NCBI RefSeq assembly: GCF_002878395.1
Contig: NC_061115.1
Location: 151,195,034-151,259,033 of the forward strand
DNA length: 64,000 bases
Direction of reading: 5' to 3'
Origin: Capsicum annuum
Taxonomy: Eukaryota > Streptophyta > Magnoliopsida > Solanales > Solanaceae
Every line of letters begins with the position of its first letter. The stretch's first letter is position 1. Of the stretch, positions 11,346-23,200 are shown in pieces. Position numbers and translations under genes: made by a program. The notes beneath the pieces were generated by a model, which worked only from the letters and a program-made list of their open reading frames with translations, had not been told where the DNA came from and made no database searches.

Positions 11346-11561
11346 GAGGCTTTCGAACAAATATATCAGTAGTCAGTTTTCAGTTTTGAGTATTTTAGAT
11401 GTTTTGAACCTTATGGAAATATTTTGCCAGTTTTTCGTATTTATTACCTATATTATGCAGTGCTCAGGTACAGATATCAGAAGAGGGTTATCTTGTGGTC
11501 CTTCAGGGTCATGAGCACCGTGTGGCATTCTGATTATAGAAAATCAAAACATTACAATAGG

Positions 11562-11831
11562 TCGGGCAGGAACCCCCCGAATAGTTAGAAAATACCAAAT
11601 CTCTTTATCAATCCTCTTGGCCTCTTTATCATCATAGGCCTTGTATTCCATGGCATTCACCTTTTTTGTGGGTGGACCCATCACATGCTTAGTTAAAATC
11701 TCTAATTGTGTCATTATTTTTTCCATGTTTTCGTCCCTCTCTTCATCTCTCCTCTTTTGCTCTTTATCAATAAAGAAGGTAGTAGGAGAGCCTTTTGGTA
11801 CCTCGACATCATGGCTATGACACCCTAGCCA
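11562..11831 (-). pseudogene. Ath-2 gag, middle fragment
   Basis: The minus-strand frame reads MEKIMTQLEILTKHVMG and then KKVNAMEYKAYDDKEA, matching Ath-4 gag around 29,400-29,560. It is the continuation of gag from 48,191, with about 130 bp of gag lost. Its right border is not the expected Tekay LTR start but a short LTR remnant, so a deletion removed the original Tek-3 junction. The left border is the ATAGG duplication of Tek-3s. Confidence 0.65.
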
Positions 11832-11853
11832 TAGCATCAAGATTGATGCTTCT
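11832..11853 (+). repeat. Tek-3 5' LTR, short left remnant
   Basis: CATCAAGATTGATGCTTCT here followed, after Ath-4 is skipped, by GTTTCAAGCTTAAGG at 31,833 parallels the undivided stretch at 46,561-46,595 in the Tek-3 3' LTR. The last five bases CTTCT pair with TTTCT at 31,828-31,832 as the duplication of Ath-4 with one change. About 560 bp of the LTR start is deleted. Confidence 0.65.
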
Positions 11854-13255
11854 TAATAATGCTCAACTCACTCCCATGATTGAGGAGTGAGGCGGTCATT
11901 GTCAATAACCCATCTAGCATTGAAGTCTAATCCACAAGTAGCAAAATATAAATTCAAGCCGTATGGGTGCTCTAATTACAAAAAGGTTACCCAAAATGAT
12001 AATAAGCAAGACAAGTAAAATAAAATAGGGGAATTGGTTTGTAAAAAATTTTGACTACCAATGCACGAATATGACACTTTTGATTTAAAATCAAGATTAA
12101 AGAGGATCTTGAGATTATGTCTACCTAAAGGTAAAGCGTGTGGATTGATGATGGTTTAGCATGAAGTTTAGTTGTTGATAAAGGGATAGGCTAGGAAGAA
12201 AGTCATTGTAGTCAATCTTTCAATAAAACTACAACGATTTCACTCATTGACTCTTTTGAGCACCTGACAAGTGTGACATTCGTAATCACCCACAAACCTC
12301 AATCAAGTTTCCCTATTTCTAGGATAATTATCTTGATATAGCTTACACTCCAATCACACTTATTTCTAAGATTGCAAAAGGTAGTAACTCATAGACTTAA
12401 TTGTCCACCATTACCTTTTCCCCTTATAACTCTCTTTTAAGTATGCTATAGGTTATCTCAAGTTCACCTTCAACCCTTTTTCAAGGATGACAAAGGGTTT
12501 TTAGATTTAGGGTTTTCATCGAAAAACCCATTTGGAGATTTAAGGTTTTCACCCATCAAACCTATTTGGAGATTTGGGGTTTTCACCCATCAAATTCCAA
12601 CTCATTAACCCAAGTAATGGTGGAATCCATATTCAACAACTAAAAATCATGCAAACATAACAACAACCACACACAATTATACTTTAGTTCAACATAATCT
12701 CAAGACTAAATTGCTTAGCAACTTATGAAGAAAGTAAAAAGAGATATACTATGACGATAATCCAAAACATTCATTCTTCACAAAATTACTAAGAAATTAA
12801 CCCTCCAAGAGTTGTTACACACTTTCCCAATTAGGGTTTATTTCTTTCAATTAAAAAATATCTATGAGGTAAGAAATATCCAAAGAAGAAAGGGTTTTTG
12901 CCTATATATGACTTGGGATTCGTCTATGTAATTTGATCGCAATTGCAGCTACGCGACCACAGTTGTGCTCCATGATCGCATTAAGGTTACCATCTTAACT
13001 AACCGCAACCATGGCCTGAGGACCGCGGTCACGGTAACTAAGGGTGAACTGCTCCAGGTCTCCAGCTACACTCCCTTTTATTTTTGTTTGACCCCTTTTT
13101 AGCTTCGGTCCATATCTTTTCGCCTTCTCAACCGTATACCTTCAAAGTGTGGTTATTAGTGCATTTAAATCATGATGATGTCTCATTTTATTATACAAAG
13201 CATGGTAGTGTGCCAAATGTTTGATGCAAATAAGTGGTAAAATCACCACTCATCA
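11854..13255 (-). repeat. Ath-4 3' LTR
   Basis: Plus-strand ends TAATAATGCTCAAC and ACCACTCATCA; the terminal TG/CA is eroded on the left. The polypurine tract lies immediately right of 13,255. The word array (12,935-13,060: GATCGCAATTGCAGC, GCGACCACAGTTG, ACCGCGGTCACGGTAACTAAG) and the minus-strand TATA (12,903-12,910) are intact. Confidence 0.75.
12903..12910 (-). promoter_or_regulatory. TATA box of Ath-4 3' LTR
   Basis: The minus strand reads CATATATA, about 25 bases downstream of the GC-rich word array. The partner LTR has the same at 31,439-31,446. Confidence 0.5.
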
Positions 13256-13270
13256 ACACCCCTAACTTTA
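13256..13270 (-). other. Ath-4 polypurine tract
   Basis: The minus strand reads AAAGTTAGGGGTGT next to the LTR start TGATGAGTGGTG, as in Ath-2 at 3,947. Confidence 0.65.
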
Positions 13271-15180
13271 AACTTTGATTATCCTAAAGCAACAATACCC
13301 ATTTCTATGAGATAATTTCACGTGTGTGCCATCATTTTATCACCCAATGATCATGATGACTTAAACTTGATGGCTACCACAAAAAGCTCTTTGCATATGG
13401 GAAAAATGGTTTCAACAACACCCCTCAATAAAATGGAATATTTGAAAGATGCATTAGACTTTGGGGAGCAACCATGTAACAACTATTAACACTCTAGAAA
13501 TGACTCACTTGTTGACTACAACCAAGTTATACTTCTATTTATCTCATTGTGCAGAAGATGACAAAATCACCCATCTCAACTAGTTCACATGCCTCCTTAC
13601 AAGGAAGAGAAAAAAATTCGCACACCTAGTTACCAATAATGTAACAAGGAATTTTAAGTGCAAACACTCACTCTCTCAAGAATTTCTCCATGTTAACAAG
13701 TATCATGCCGTAGGTTTGCCCCTATTTTCAATCACCACTACAATGACAACACTTGGTTAGGAATCACAAAGGGCTTTTTGAGCTTGTAAAGCATGTTTAG
13801 GGTATGGTAGGATACTAGCTTAGGATGCTAAGGCTAAATACTCCTTGAACTTCTACATCATAATCTTTTTATGCATTTCTATTTGGGCCACTTCTTTTTC
13901 CTTTATTAATTTTCCTATTTTACCCCTTTTGCTTTACTCGCATGCTTTTCACCTTTTTTTCACTCTTTTTGCAATGCATTTAAAATTTATACATTTCATT
14001 CTTTTAATGGATTTTCTCTTTATTCAAAGCAACATGCTTACTTATTTAAGAATATAGGTATTTTCTTATGAATTCGTGGCTCCACTACACTTCTTTATAG
14101 TTCCACCACCCCCAACTTAGGCTTTTAGCCTCAATTATATTTTTAAGTTCAAGGATAATAGGGTTTAAGAGAGGATGAATAGAGGGGTCACGACTTGTAA
14201 TATGTTTGCCAAAGAAAAGTCCAAAGGCTCAGAGAGTGTGACTAGGGGTAACTCCTGGGTATTGGTAGTCTTTTTAAGCTAAAGTGGGCTACCAAAATAA
14301 CAAGATGGCCTATGATCATTTTACCAAACAAGAACAATCAAAATTTATCTTTGAAAGACTAATGAGGAAAGTTTTAGATGGTACAAGTACACATGATATG
14401 TAGACAATTAAGCTAACACACATAGTATGTGAATATTGTCAAGGGGGTTCAACTATACTATCCGCTCGAGACAAAGATGGAGTATTCACTATTTTTCCAA
14501 AATTAATTTTCAGTCATAGAAAGATGGGAAAGTTTTGTCACAAGGTTACTCACGCCCATGCCCTCGAATTTTGCAAATATTTTAGATGAAGGGGGTTATT
14601 TATTTTGCATCCGCACCACTCATAATTTGCTAATCATGGCAACAACCCAAGTTGATGTCTCTCATTGCGGCTAAAATATCGGCGAACAACCCACATGGCT
14701 ACTTAAACTTTGCCAATGTGTATGATTGTTATCCCTAAATCATCAATACCACAGGTACTTAGACTTCTCTTATATTGACCATGATACCACGGGTACTCAT
14801 ACTACCCCTACATCCATGGTTAAAAACCCAATAACGACCCTTTCCCCTTAAGAATGCCATCAATCAGTCTATCAGAGAAAAACCCTTATAGATTAAAATA
14901 AACTAAAGTACCAAACTAATAGAAAAGTAACTAATCCATGCAAATGTGGACACCATTCAAGTGCCCGAATATTACAACCTAAATAAAACTAAGAATCATC
15001 CAAAAAAAAGCAAAAAAGTATGCAGAAATATCAATAATACAGGACCGAATCAAATAAATAAGGAGACACCCCCAACTGAATGAAGAGCAGTGTCCCCACT
15101 GCATAAAAAATCAAGGTTAAAAGAGATAAGTGTGCTCCCTAAAACTGCATCAAGGGTTATTTTCACTCTTGGATTCTGCA
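13271..15180 (-). other. Ath-4 3' non-coding region and extreme end of ORF2
   Basis: Runs parallel to 3,961-5,893 of Ath-2. The right end (15,060-15,180, with AGTGTCCCCACTGCATAAA) corresponds to 5,790-5,893, at the C-terminal end of ORF2. It stops at 15,181 where the Tekay LTR Tek-5 begins; the preceding CTGCA (15,176-15,180) would be its duplication. No gene otherwise. Confidence 0.6.
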
Positions 15181-16006
15181 TGTAACACCCCGAGTCTGTA
15201 CCCCAGACGCTACATGGTGCTCATAATCCCAAAGGACCACAATCTAACCCATAACTGGTACCTGCTCCAATAACTGAATAATAATACGTTATAATGCAAA
15301 ATAATGGGATGAAATGTGATAACCTTCAAACTGTAATACTGATGTAAAGAAAATGATAAAGTCGGATAAAACATAAAAATTTGAAATATTAATACTATCT
15401 GAACATCTAGTCTGAAAAGATTCTAAACTTAATTGTCTGAATAAGGAGTTGATGGGACAATCCCCCAATTAACTCCATCTAATAAAATGTTAAATCTAAT
15501 GAGATAATGTAATAAAAGAATATCCTCAAATGATAAGGACTCACTAGTAGTATACTGCTGCTGGCTGAATATCTGAACCATTAAGAATGCTCTAGGGCCC
15601 ATACATCTGAACCTATGGTATAAAAAACCATAGAGTAAAGAAAAGTATGTGTCAGTACGTGTGAATATATTGGTACACAAAGTGAGGTAAGTCTGAATGC
15701 AAGGGTTCATATAAATGAACTATAACTGACTAAATAACATGAACATGACTGCGTAAGAATACATTCATGAATACATAACTGTAACTGAAGTCATAAAGAT
15801 TTTGAATACTTAGTTTACTGATACCATGGATACTGATAACTAATATAACTAATTACTAAAATACTATTTATTGAGTGACTGTGTCTGACAGTCTTATTTT
15901 TGATGAAACTAGCTAAGCTCTGTATTGAGCTGAGTGACTGTATCTGACAGTCCTAAAATCTATAGAACTATCTGAGCTCTTTACTGAAGATTAATGATGT
16001 GTGAGC
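15181..16006 (-). mobile_element. Tek-5: minus-strand Tekay LTR, 3' part only
   Basis: Begins TGTAACACCCCGAG on the plus strand, which is the complement of a Tekay LTR end. Going right, it shows the complements of the closing GTGGTCC phrase, the GGGAC hairpin (15,448-15,480), GAGGAT/GTCC (15,525-15,545), the perfect CTATGGT-N7-ACCATAG hairpin (15,613-15,633) and CAGT-rich sequence with two GACTGT-N-TCTGACAGTC words. It is interrupted at 16,007 by the Ath-6 LTR and its remainder is not found. Solo LTR and full element cannot be told apart. Confidence 0.75.
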
Positions 16007-16179
16007 TGATCCTAACACATTTGAAGCTTTTAACACTGTATAATTGCAAAGTATTAAGAAACTTTTGTTGTTTTTAATCGTTTGTGTGTGTTAATGCAGA
16101 TACAAGTGATCAGAGAGGAAACCAAAGAAAAGAAGAATAAAACAATTGAAATCTAGTGGAAATAAGCTGAAATGTATCT

Positions 16180-16500
16180 GGCGATCATTTTGAAGCGCCG
16201 TCATACATGGGATAGGCTGTCAAAGTCACCGTCAAGATTAGACAGAACCTGAGAAGATTAGATGAACTGTGACAATGATTTGGAAGGGCCGTCAAATATT
16301 TGACATCTCGTCAAAATTGTCATCAACCAAAGGGCAGAGTATGCTGATTTCCAGTGAAGTGCGATGCCATTTTGCAAGCGCCATCAAGATCTTCGACACG
16401 CCGTCAGGATTATCGTCTGAAGAGTCAGAATATAGCAATTCACTAGAATCTTTGACGACATCTCGCACACATCGTTAGGGGTCTGACGCTCCATCAAAAG
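16180..16500 (+). repeat. GACG/CGTC word array in Ath-6 LTR
   Basis: Many GCCGTCA, TGACGG, TCGTC and GACGACA words, including TTTTGAAGCGCCGTCA at 16,188-16,203. That exact 16-mer recurs at 21,016-21,031 in the inter-ORF region, with a diverged copy at 20,355. Confidence 0.6.
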
Positions 16501-16563
16501 TATCGTTGTCTAATTCAAAGAGAAAACTAAAACTTTAATTTTGTTTTTTTAATTAGGGTTGAC

Positions 16564-16571
16564 TATTTAAA
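16564..16571 (+). promoter_or_regulatory. TATA-like box in Ath-6 LTR
   Basis: TATTTAAA about 65 bases after the array. Weakly canonical. Confidence 0.4.
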
Positions 16572-17501
16572 GACTTATTTTAGGGTTTTTAAATTGGGGG
16601 ATTGGTCATTATCTATGAGACATTAACTCTGAGAAGAGAGGGATGTACATTGCTCTCTTTCATCAATTATTCTTCTTGTTTCTTATCAACTATTTTTGGT
16701 CTTTCACCTTGTGATTAAATTGAAGAAACTACTTGTTGTTTTTCATTCATGCATAACTTGATCCTTATCATCATGAATTCAACTTGTTATTTCATTCATC
16801 AAATCATGAGCTGCTAATTCCATTAGCCAGAGTTATCGGATCCATGGATTAGGGTTCGATATGATGCTAGGTGTTTAATGGATTCAAAAAGTATTAGAAC
16901 ATCTTGAAATTTTGTTATTTTAACTGAAATCTAGTGGTTTCAAACATTAGATTATGCATTAGGTTTTATTTACTTCTAATAGAGAAATAAAATAGAGGTC
17001 GTGAATTATCAACAGGGACTCTGAAGCTACCAACCTTCTATTTAATGATTGATGCCGTAACTGGATTAATCTACCTCAGATAACATCCTATTAGAAATAG
17101 ATAAGTTATCTAAGTTCGAACGAATTAGATAATAAATTATCTAGTGAGGTCGAGAGATAAGTCAAAAAGTATCATAGTCAAGGATAGTCTGTTGTTCTAC
17201 GTACTTCAAGAATCCCAATCGTTACCTAGTATCTGTCAACTCCCAAAATCCATTGTGAACATAACTCTGGTTTCCCATTTATCTTGATTATAAACACTAA
17301 AGTACTGAAAGTGACATTTGACTTTCTGTGAAACTTAAACCCCTATCTTTCGAAAATAGTAAACTATCAGTAAAGCATTTTGTAAACAAATCAAAGTTTA
17401 CACCCTATTCCCTGTGGGATTCGACCCCAACCTAGTTGGGTTTTTTATTGACAATGATCGCTTACACCCATTCAAGAGTGTAATTTGAGTGTTATCAAAA
17501 A

Positions 17502-17518
17502 TGGTGCCGTTGTCAAGG
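17502..17518 (+). other. Ath-6 primer-binding site
   Basis: TGGTGCCGTTGTCAAGG resembles TGGCGCCGTTGCCGGGG, the complement of the plant tRNA-Asp 3' end used by Athila elements. It has several changes. Confidence 0.7.
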
Positions 17519-17625
17519 AATACGATTGTAGACTAAAAATTTGTATGGAAAAATTTATTGATAGTTAAGTTTCCTTGATTTACGTTTATTTTTTATTTTT
17601 GTTTATTGTAGGTACTGTGTTTTTT

Positions 17626-19605
17626 ATGCCAAACACAAGAAGTTACGGAGAACCACTATTACCAATCAATCCGAAACCTCAACTGATAAGAAGAATGGCT
17701 GAACAACAGGAAGCAGAAAGACTGGCTGCTATGGCTAGGACTCAGGTGAATGTACAAAATTTGGATCAACAAGCATGTCACCAGAACCCTGATGATGAAG
17801 ACTTGGGTGATGAGGAATTACTGAATCCTCAAAACCCAAGGCGAGTTGAGCAAGTCGCTGCCCTAGTGCAGCAAAACATCAAAAGAAATCATCCAGTCTG
17901 AGGAAGATATGGGAAACAGCCTATGCAATATAAGGCTGATGAAGATGATAAAGAAATGGACGGATTTGGTGTAATGGGTTCTATCATTCCTCCACCGTTG
18001 GCACCAGATACAAAATTCAGCATAACAAGTACCATAATCCAACTCCTGAATCTGAAGGGGTTATTTGGAGGCTTGCCCGGGGATGATCCTAACATGCATT
18101 TGGTGAACTTCATCACCATTTGCAAATCCTTTGACAATCTGGGAGTAAGCCAGAATATGATCAGGTTGAGATTGTTTTTTTTGTCTCTGTCTGGGGAGGC
18201 AATAATGTGGTTGAATGAGTTAGAGCCTGATTCTATAACCAACTGGAGATAGTTGAAAGAAGCATTCCTAGAATGGTTCTTTCCACCCTACAAAAGGGTA
18301 CAGTTGAGGGACAAAATTAGCAACTTCAGACAGCTTCCGACTGAAGCACTACATGAAACCTGGGAAAGATTTAAGAAGAAACTTGCACAATGTCCAAACC
18401 ATAATATGAAGGACCTGCACTTGATGGAGACTTTGTACAGAGTTTTCAACTCTGTGACAAATACTATTGTTGACAACGTTGCAGGTGGTTCATTCATTGA
18501 CCTCTCTTTTATAGATACTTCTGACATGCTAAATAGAATGACCAAGCAGAGTCGGGCTTGGCACACTAGGGATTTTATAGTGGCTAGCCCAACTGTTGCT
18601 GGTGGTATTAATTTAGAGTGACGTATAAGAGATGAGGAGCGAGATCAAGACATGGCTCATTTAAAGACACAGATGGACTTGCTAGCCAAGCACTTGCTAT
18701 CTGGCAAGTCTAAAATGGTTAAAGCCGGAATCTCAGGGTACTGTGTCTACAGGTGCTTATGCTGAGGATAATTATATAAGTAATCAGGGGGTTTCTAAGG
18801 CAATAGCCAAGGGAACCAAGGTTGGACTTTCTATAACAAGCCTGATTATAAAGATAGGGAGCAGGGATATTGGAGAAACAATAATGATAGGAGTGGTTTG
18901 TATATTTCTCCTGGAAGTCAGGATGTTGCGACGACTAGTTCTGGAAAAATGTCCATGGAGGACATGATGGACAAGTTGTTGAAGGGAGTTGAAGCCACAA
19001 ACTCAAGGGTAACTACTATGAAAAAAAAATTTCTACCCTCAGTCAGTTGGTTAGCTCACACTCTGCTTATATTAAGCAGTTGGAGCAATAGATGAGACAA
19101 ATTTTGGCTACGCTGAACCAGAGAAAAGCTAGTACTTTACCTAGCGATACAGTCTAGAAACTGCAGACTGATGGCTCTTGTTTGGTGATTACCAATCGGA
19201 GTGGAAAGATGTTATCTGGCCCTTTTATGGGCAAAGCTGTGGAGAAGAAGGTGAGTGTTGATGAGTCAGAAGGAAGCAATCCTGTGGAGTCTAAGAAGCT
19301 GGAAGGCTTTGTTAATATTTCAGAGAAAGAAGACAAAAAGAAAGGAGAAGTGGTATTGAAAGAAATTCCAAGACCACCACTTCTTTTTCCTCAGAGATTG
19401 AAGAAGAAAGTAGATAACGAAAAAATTTAGCAAATTCATGGTAATAATGAAACAACTGACGGTGAATGTTCCATTGATGGAGGAACTTGAGCAAATACCG
19501 AACTATGCTAAATTTATGAAGGAACTATTAACAAAGAAGAGGAAGGTAAACTATGAGCCGGTGGATAACATCCATCTCTGTAGTGTTGTTTCGTCATAAT
19601 CCTTA
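17626..19605 (+). pseudogene. Ath-6 gag with three in-frame stops and later frameshifts
   Basis: Start chosen at ATG 17,626 (MPNTRSYGEPLLPIN), the usual start motif of this group, also recognisable in Ath-4b. One frame continues to 18,619 broken only by TGA 17,899, TAG 18,250 and TGA 18,619. It carries the Retrotrans_gag core: LLNLKGLFGGLPGDDP, HLVNFITICKSF, then WLNELEPDSITNW and LHETWERFKKKLAQCPNH. After about 18,730 the frame shifts; an asparagine/glycine linker and the coiled-coil stretch (MSMEDMMDKLLKG at 18,949) follow, then an acidic proline-ending linker. Gag forms the particle shell. No zinc knuckle is visible, as is common in Athila gag. The stops look like decay. Confidence 0.8.
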
Positions 19606-20061
19606 GTGCAGAAAAAGCCTGACCCTGGACCATTTACCATACCATGCACAGTTGGGTCCATGAAGTTTACCAAAGCTTCATGTCATTTAGGAGAAAGTAT
19701 TAATCTAATTCCACTTGATATCTACAAAAATCTTGGATTGGGGGAACCTACCCCCACAATGATGCGTCTTCTGATGGCAGACAAATCGGTGAAATGATCA
19801 GTTGGTATCTTGCATGATTTGTCGGTAAAGGTGGATGACTTTATTCTGCTTGCAGATTTTGTGATATTGGATTGTGATGTTGATTTTGAGGTACCCATCA
19901 TTTTGGGTAGACCACTATTAGCCACAGGAAGAGTATTGGTTGATATAGAGCTCAATGAGCTAAAGTTCAGGTATGGAAAAAGGGAGGCCAGATTCAAAAT
20001 GCACCCTCCTATGAACCAGTTGGAGGAGATAAATATCTTCTTGGTTGTGGATGTATTCTAG
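19606..20061 (+). pseudogene. Ath-6 aspartic protease, catalytic Asp lost
   Basis: One frame with a single stop (TGA 19,795). It has FTIPCTVGSMKFTKAS, then CHLGES at 19,681-19,698 where relatives read CDLGAS: the catalytic Asp is His (19,684-19,686) and the triad Ala is Glu. Further on are [28 protein letters not shown] and VPIILGRPLLATGRVLVD. A stop at 20,059 ends it and the conserved block follows after about 40 bases. It would mature gag; with these changes it cannot be active. Confidence 0.8.
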
Positions 20062-20102
20062 GAAAATGGTAATGAGGTATTGATACAGTATCTTGACAAA
20101 GT

Positions 20103-20165
20103 CTGAGTAGTCAAGATAATCAAGTCATGCCACGACATTAAATCAAGCATTGTTTGGGAGGCAAC
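20103..20165 (+). other. Conserved post-protease block, Ath-6 copy
   Basis: CTGAGTAGTCAAGATAATCA then AGTCATGCCACGACATTAAA and a TGGGAGGCAACC end. It is non-coding but alignable by eye with four other copies. Confidence 0.7.
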
Positions 20166-21170
20166 CGAATATTTTAATTTTATTGCACTTGTGTTTTTAA
20201 TTTTTATAGCTAAGAGTTGTACAAAGGAGGTGAACTGGCTTCAGTCAGCCTGAGAAGGTTGACGTCAATTTTGACGGGCTGTCACAAGTATGACAAGCCG
20301 TGAGAAATGGCGTCAAAATAATCAAGTCAAAGCCTTCTTTTTTTTCTGACGACAATTTTGAAGCGCTATCCGATATCTGACGCATCGTCAAAAATTTCAT
20401 CAAATGAGTTGAGCCTAGCTTAAAAATTTTGGGCTAACCCGGCCTAACAACAGTTGTTCATATTACCACGGACTTTAGATATTTCTCTTCCAGTTTTGGT
20501 TTTCTTTCCTTAGAGAGTTATTTCCCTTCCTTTTTCAAATTTAATCCCTTCTAAGGCAAAAGTTTAAGACTTTCCTTGTTGAAGCCTGAGTGTTAAGTCA
20601 AGAAATATTCTTTCTCTCATCTCATTCTTCTCTCACTCACAAGTCTTGGTGCTCAGAGTATATCAGCTACTAGGTATGAGAAAAGCTTCAATTTAATCTT
20701 TCTTTGGATCAATTGTGAACTACAAGAAACCTTGGTTTCAAAAGAGTGAACTGAACCCATTAACATTCTTCAAGCTCCTTCAAAAACTAGGGTTTGTAGG
20801 AGAATGCGGTATAATTTTGTGGAAATCTCAGTAAAGAGCACGACCTAAGTTGAAATTGAGAATAATGGTAGAAAAAAAATGAAGTAAAAAAAAAGTTAGA
20901 AGTTATAATGTTGTCTGACGGCAATGTTCACGGCCTTGCACCTGTGTGACGGCCATTCAAAAATGCCATCAAAAGCTGAGAAAATTTTGCAGATTCTGGA
21001 AAAGGTTGACGATGCTTTTGAAGCGCCGTCACACCTGTGATGGTAAATCAAAAGGGTTGTCAAACCTGGGAACTAAAAATAGTGTTGATGTTAAACTGAG
21101 GTGATCCTTCTTCTTTTCTTGTTTGATTATGAGTACTAATTGAGGATTTCTACGTTGCACAGAACTGAGC
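20166..21170 (+). promoter_or_regulatory. Ath-6 inter-ORF cassette with second word array and possible intron
   Basis: Two arrays (20,235-20,410 and 20,915-21,065) use the same GACG/CGTC vocabulary as the Ath-6 LTR, including the identical 16-mer at 21,016. I see no convincing TATA box here. A donor-like TAG|GTATGAG lies at 20,673/20,674 and an acceptor-like TTGCACAG ends at 21,162, eight bases before the ORF2 ATG, so a 5'-UTR intron is possible. Related Athila env-like ORFs in barley (Bagy-2) are reported to be expressed from spliced RNA; the application here is inference. Confidence 0.4.
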
Positions 21171-23200
21171 ATGGCACCCAAGAGGAAGAATCCAACCACA
21201 CCAAAGAAAGTAGCTAAAGAGAGTGTACCTCGACAACTTGTCAATGAGGACTCTGATAATGAAGACGAGAAGCCTTTGCTCAGATGGAAAAGAAAGAGGA
21301 CTAGTCCAAAGACTCCGCCTCTACCTAAGCCTATTGAGGTGGAGGATACTAATGATACTGAGGTGACAACCTTATCTGAGCAATATTCGAAGGAACAAGG
21401 ATCAGAAGACACTGAGCAGGGGTCTGAGAGCACTGAACAAAAAGTTGAAACTGAAGATTCTGAGAGGCCTGCAGCTATTGAATTTGAGTTTGAATCACCA
21501 TCTTCGGAGCAGCAAGATGATAATGATTCTCTAGTACGAGGAACTTTGATGAAATGCAAAAACTCCTAGGTTAGGAGCAATGTGAGATGACAAATCCCTG
21601 GGGATGAAATGATCTATTTGGATGGACTTTGTATAACAAATTGATGAAGTGCCAGAAGGCCAATTCTAGAGGAGGAGAAGATTATCACTACAGGGTTGAT
21701 TAGATGCCCTGAGGTGATACAAAAACTCAAGAAGTACGGTCTGGAGTGGACTACTAGGGGAAGCGATGTTTACTGTCCTTCGTTGGTCCGGGAGTTCTAT
21801 GCGAACTACCAGGCTACGATGGAAAATATGTGCAAAGAAAGGGATAGAACTTCATATAAGCCTCTTCTGACCAAAGTTGCAGTACGTGGAGTGAGGGTGG
21901 ATGTATCAGATGCCACTATAAATAGGTATTTTCATGGGCCATCCTTCATCCCACGAGCTACCTCACCTACATTCTATGCCCGGTTGAAGCATCAAGAAAA
22001 TCAGTGCAAGTGGCTAGAGACTCTCATAGCAGATGGGGAACCAGAGTGGTTGAATAATCCGGCAGAAAATATTACCAAAGCGTCTCTAAATTTAGAGGCA
22101 AGATTTTGGTGGGGTTTAATATGGATTTATCTGATACCCACCTAGGGATACAACATATTAGGGGATGATCGAGCAATATTATTTGCAAGCTTGACAGATA
22201 AAAAACCCCTGGATTTTAGAGAAATTATAGCGGAAGAGATCAAGATTCGACTCGTAAGACCCGATGCTGCATATCCATTCCCATGTTTGATTACTAGGTT
22301 ATGTGAAGAAGCTCATGTACCTGAGATTTTAGGTATTGATGATGAGATACATGAAAAGAAGACTCACAACCCTGTCAGCAAAAATGAAATTTGGCCGGGC
22401 TTGCGACTTGATCAAGATGTAGTTGGTGCAACAGATCCTTCAGTCACTGAGACTGTTTTAGCACTAGCTGTGGGGGTACAAAGCCCCAAAACTGTACCAC
22501 CACCACCACCAACACATTCATCTTAGGCAGGTTTAGTGCCTCAAAGTGAGCCGATTGCTTCAGTTCCTCTAATAGCAACAAGGTCGGCATTTTAGTCGTA
22601 TTAGGAAGGTGGCTAAGTAAGTGAATTGGTGCGAGGTACAACTATAGTCCTTCGCCAAACAATTTGCTGCTACTACAGACAAAAGAGTCAAAGATGTACT
22701 CGATGTTGCACTAGAACCTTTCATGACCTTGCCTGGGCAGGTGGTAGATCTTGAGAACAGATTCGATACTCAAGCAAGAGAGATGACAGATGCTGATCTC
22801 GCTACTTTCAGGGCTACATTGGTCAAGGTGAAGGCTGAGGTTGGGATGCTGCAGTAGCACCAAATTATGGTGCCAACAGGATCGGCTATGCATGATGTAG
22901 AGGAAGACATTCCTATACTTGATATTACTATGGATTCCTCGAAGAAAAAGAAAAAAAAAGGGTAAAATAAAGGCAAAAAAAAGAGATAAGCCTAATAGTG
23001 AAGAAGAGAGAAAGGCTAAAAAGAAGAAAAAGAAGAAGGAAGAGAAGGAGAACTTGAAAAGGGAAATACTGGAGTCTCTGGCTGACACAGAGAAATGGGA
23101 ATCATCCATCAGCTGCAGGTGCTTCATCGATCCATGCTTCAGCTACTGCAATGGCAGATACTGCGAGTGGGAAAAGACAGCTGATGATGCGATGGTATAA
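21171..23200 (+). pseudogene. Ath-6 ORF2: ATHILA-ORF-1-like / putative plant transposon protein
   Basis: ATG 21,171 opens a protein with a basic start (MAPKRKNPTTPKK, NLS-like) and a long acidic low-complexity stretch (to 21,569). The same frame then continues through stops (21,567, 21,588, 21,645, 21,648) into a conserved domain: RCPEVIQKLKKYGLEW, LVREFYANYQATM, VRGVRVDVSDATINRYFHGP, PEWLNNPAENITKASLNLEA and KFWW-like RFWWGLIW. After the stop at 22,143 come ITRLCEEAHVP and a proline run; a helix with VKDVLDVALEPFMTLPGQ lies in a shifted frame (22,665-22,855), and a lysine-rich tail (22,940-23,060). The family is common in plant genomes downstream of Athila gag/pol; its function is unknown. 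Confidence 0.75.

Larger units (their letters stand above)
8696..11556 (+). mobile_element. Tek-3s: solo Tekay-type LTR in Ath-2 gag
   Basis: 2,861 bp, from TGTGGTATC to ACATTACA, flanked by ATAGG. No internal region, so it is a solo LTR left by recombination between the two LTRs of a complete element. Landmarks in order: palindromic word array (8,918-9,160), TATA box (9,231), conserved splice-donor-like AAGGTATGT (9,390), CAGT-rich tract (10,080-11,000), degenerate CCTGTTAGA repeats (10,390-10,470), hairpin module (11,100-11,345), and the closing CTTGTGGTCCTTC phrase. The start TGTGGTATC differs from the TGTAAYRCCCC start of the other copies, but the duplication fixes the border. Confidence 0.85.
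16007..17497 (+). repeat. Ath-6 5' LTR
   Basis: TGATCCTAACAC to GTGTTATCA, 1,491 bp. It contains a word array (16,180-16,500), a TATA-like TATTTAAA (16,564), and near the end the conserved phrase CCCTGTGGGATTCGACCCC followed by the hairpin CCCAAC-CTA-GTTGGG (17,426-17,440). The primer site begins four bases after the LTR end. Confidence 0.75.

Noticed and set aside
11854..13255. A shared middle LTR, making Ath-2 a tandem element with three LTRs
   Set aside because: This LTR has a polypurine tract on its right and gag on its left, which first suggested a tandem. Its sequence, however, groups with 30,428-31,827 and not with the Ath-2 pair, and the flanks CTTCT/TTTCT fit a simple insertion into the Tek-3 LTR.
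17415..17440. tRNA-like B box (GGGATTCGACCCC)
   Set aside because: No matching A box, acceptor stem or cloverleaf. The phrase is a constant part of Athila U5 and recurs in other LTRs.
17889..18242. 117-codon minus-strand frame
   Set aside because: Exactly opposite the Retrotrans_gag core of Ath-6, whose motifs are clear on the plus strand.
21029..21559. 176-codon minus-strand frame rich in serine
   Set aside because: Antisense shadow of the acidic ORF2 start; the plus-strand frame has the conserved basic start and family context.
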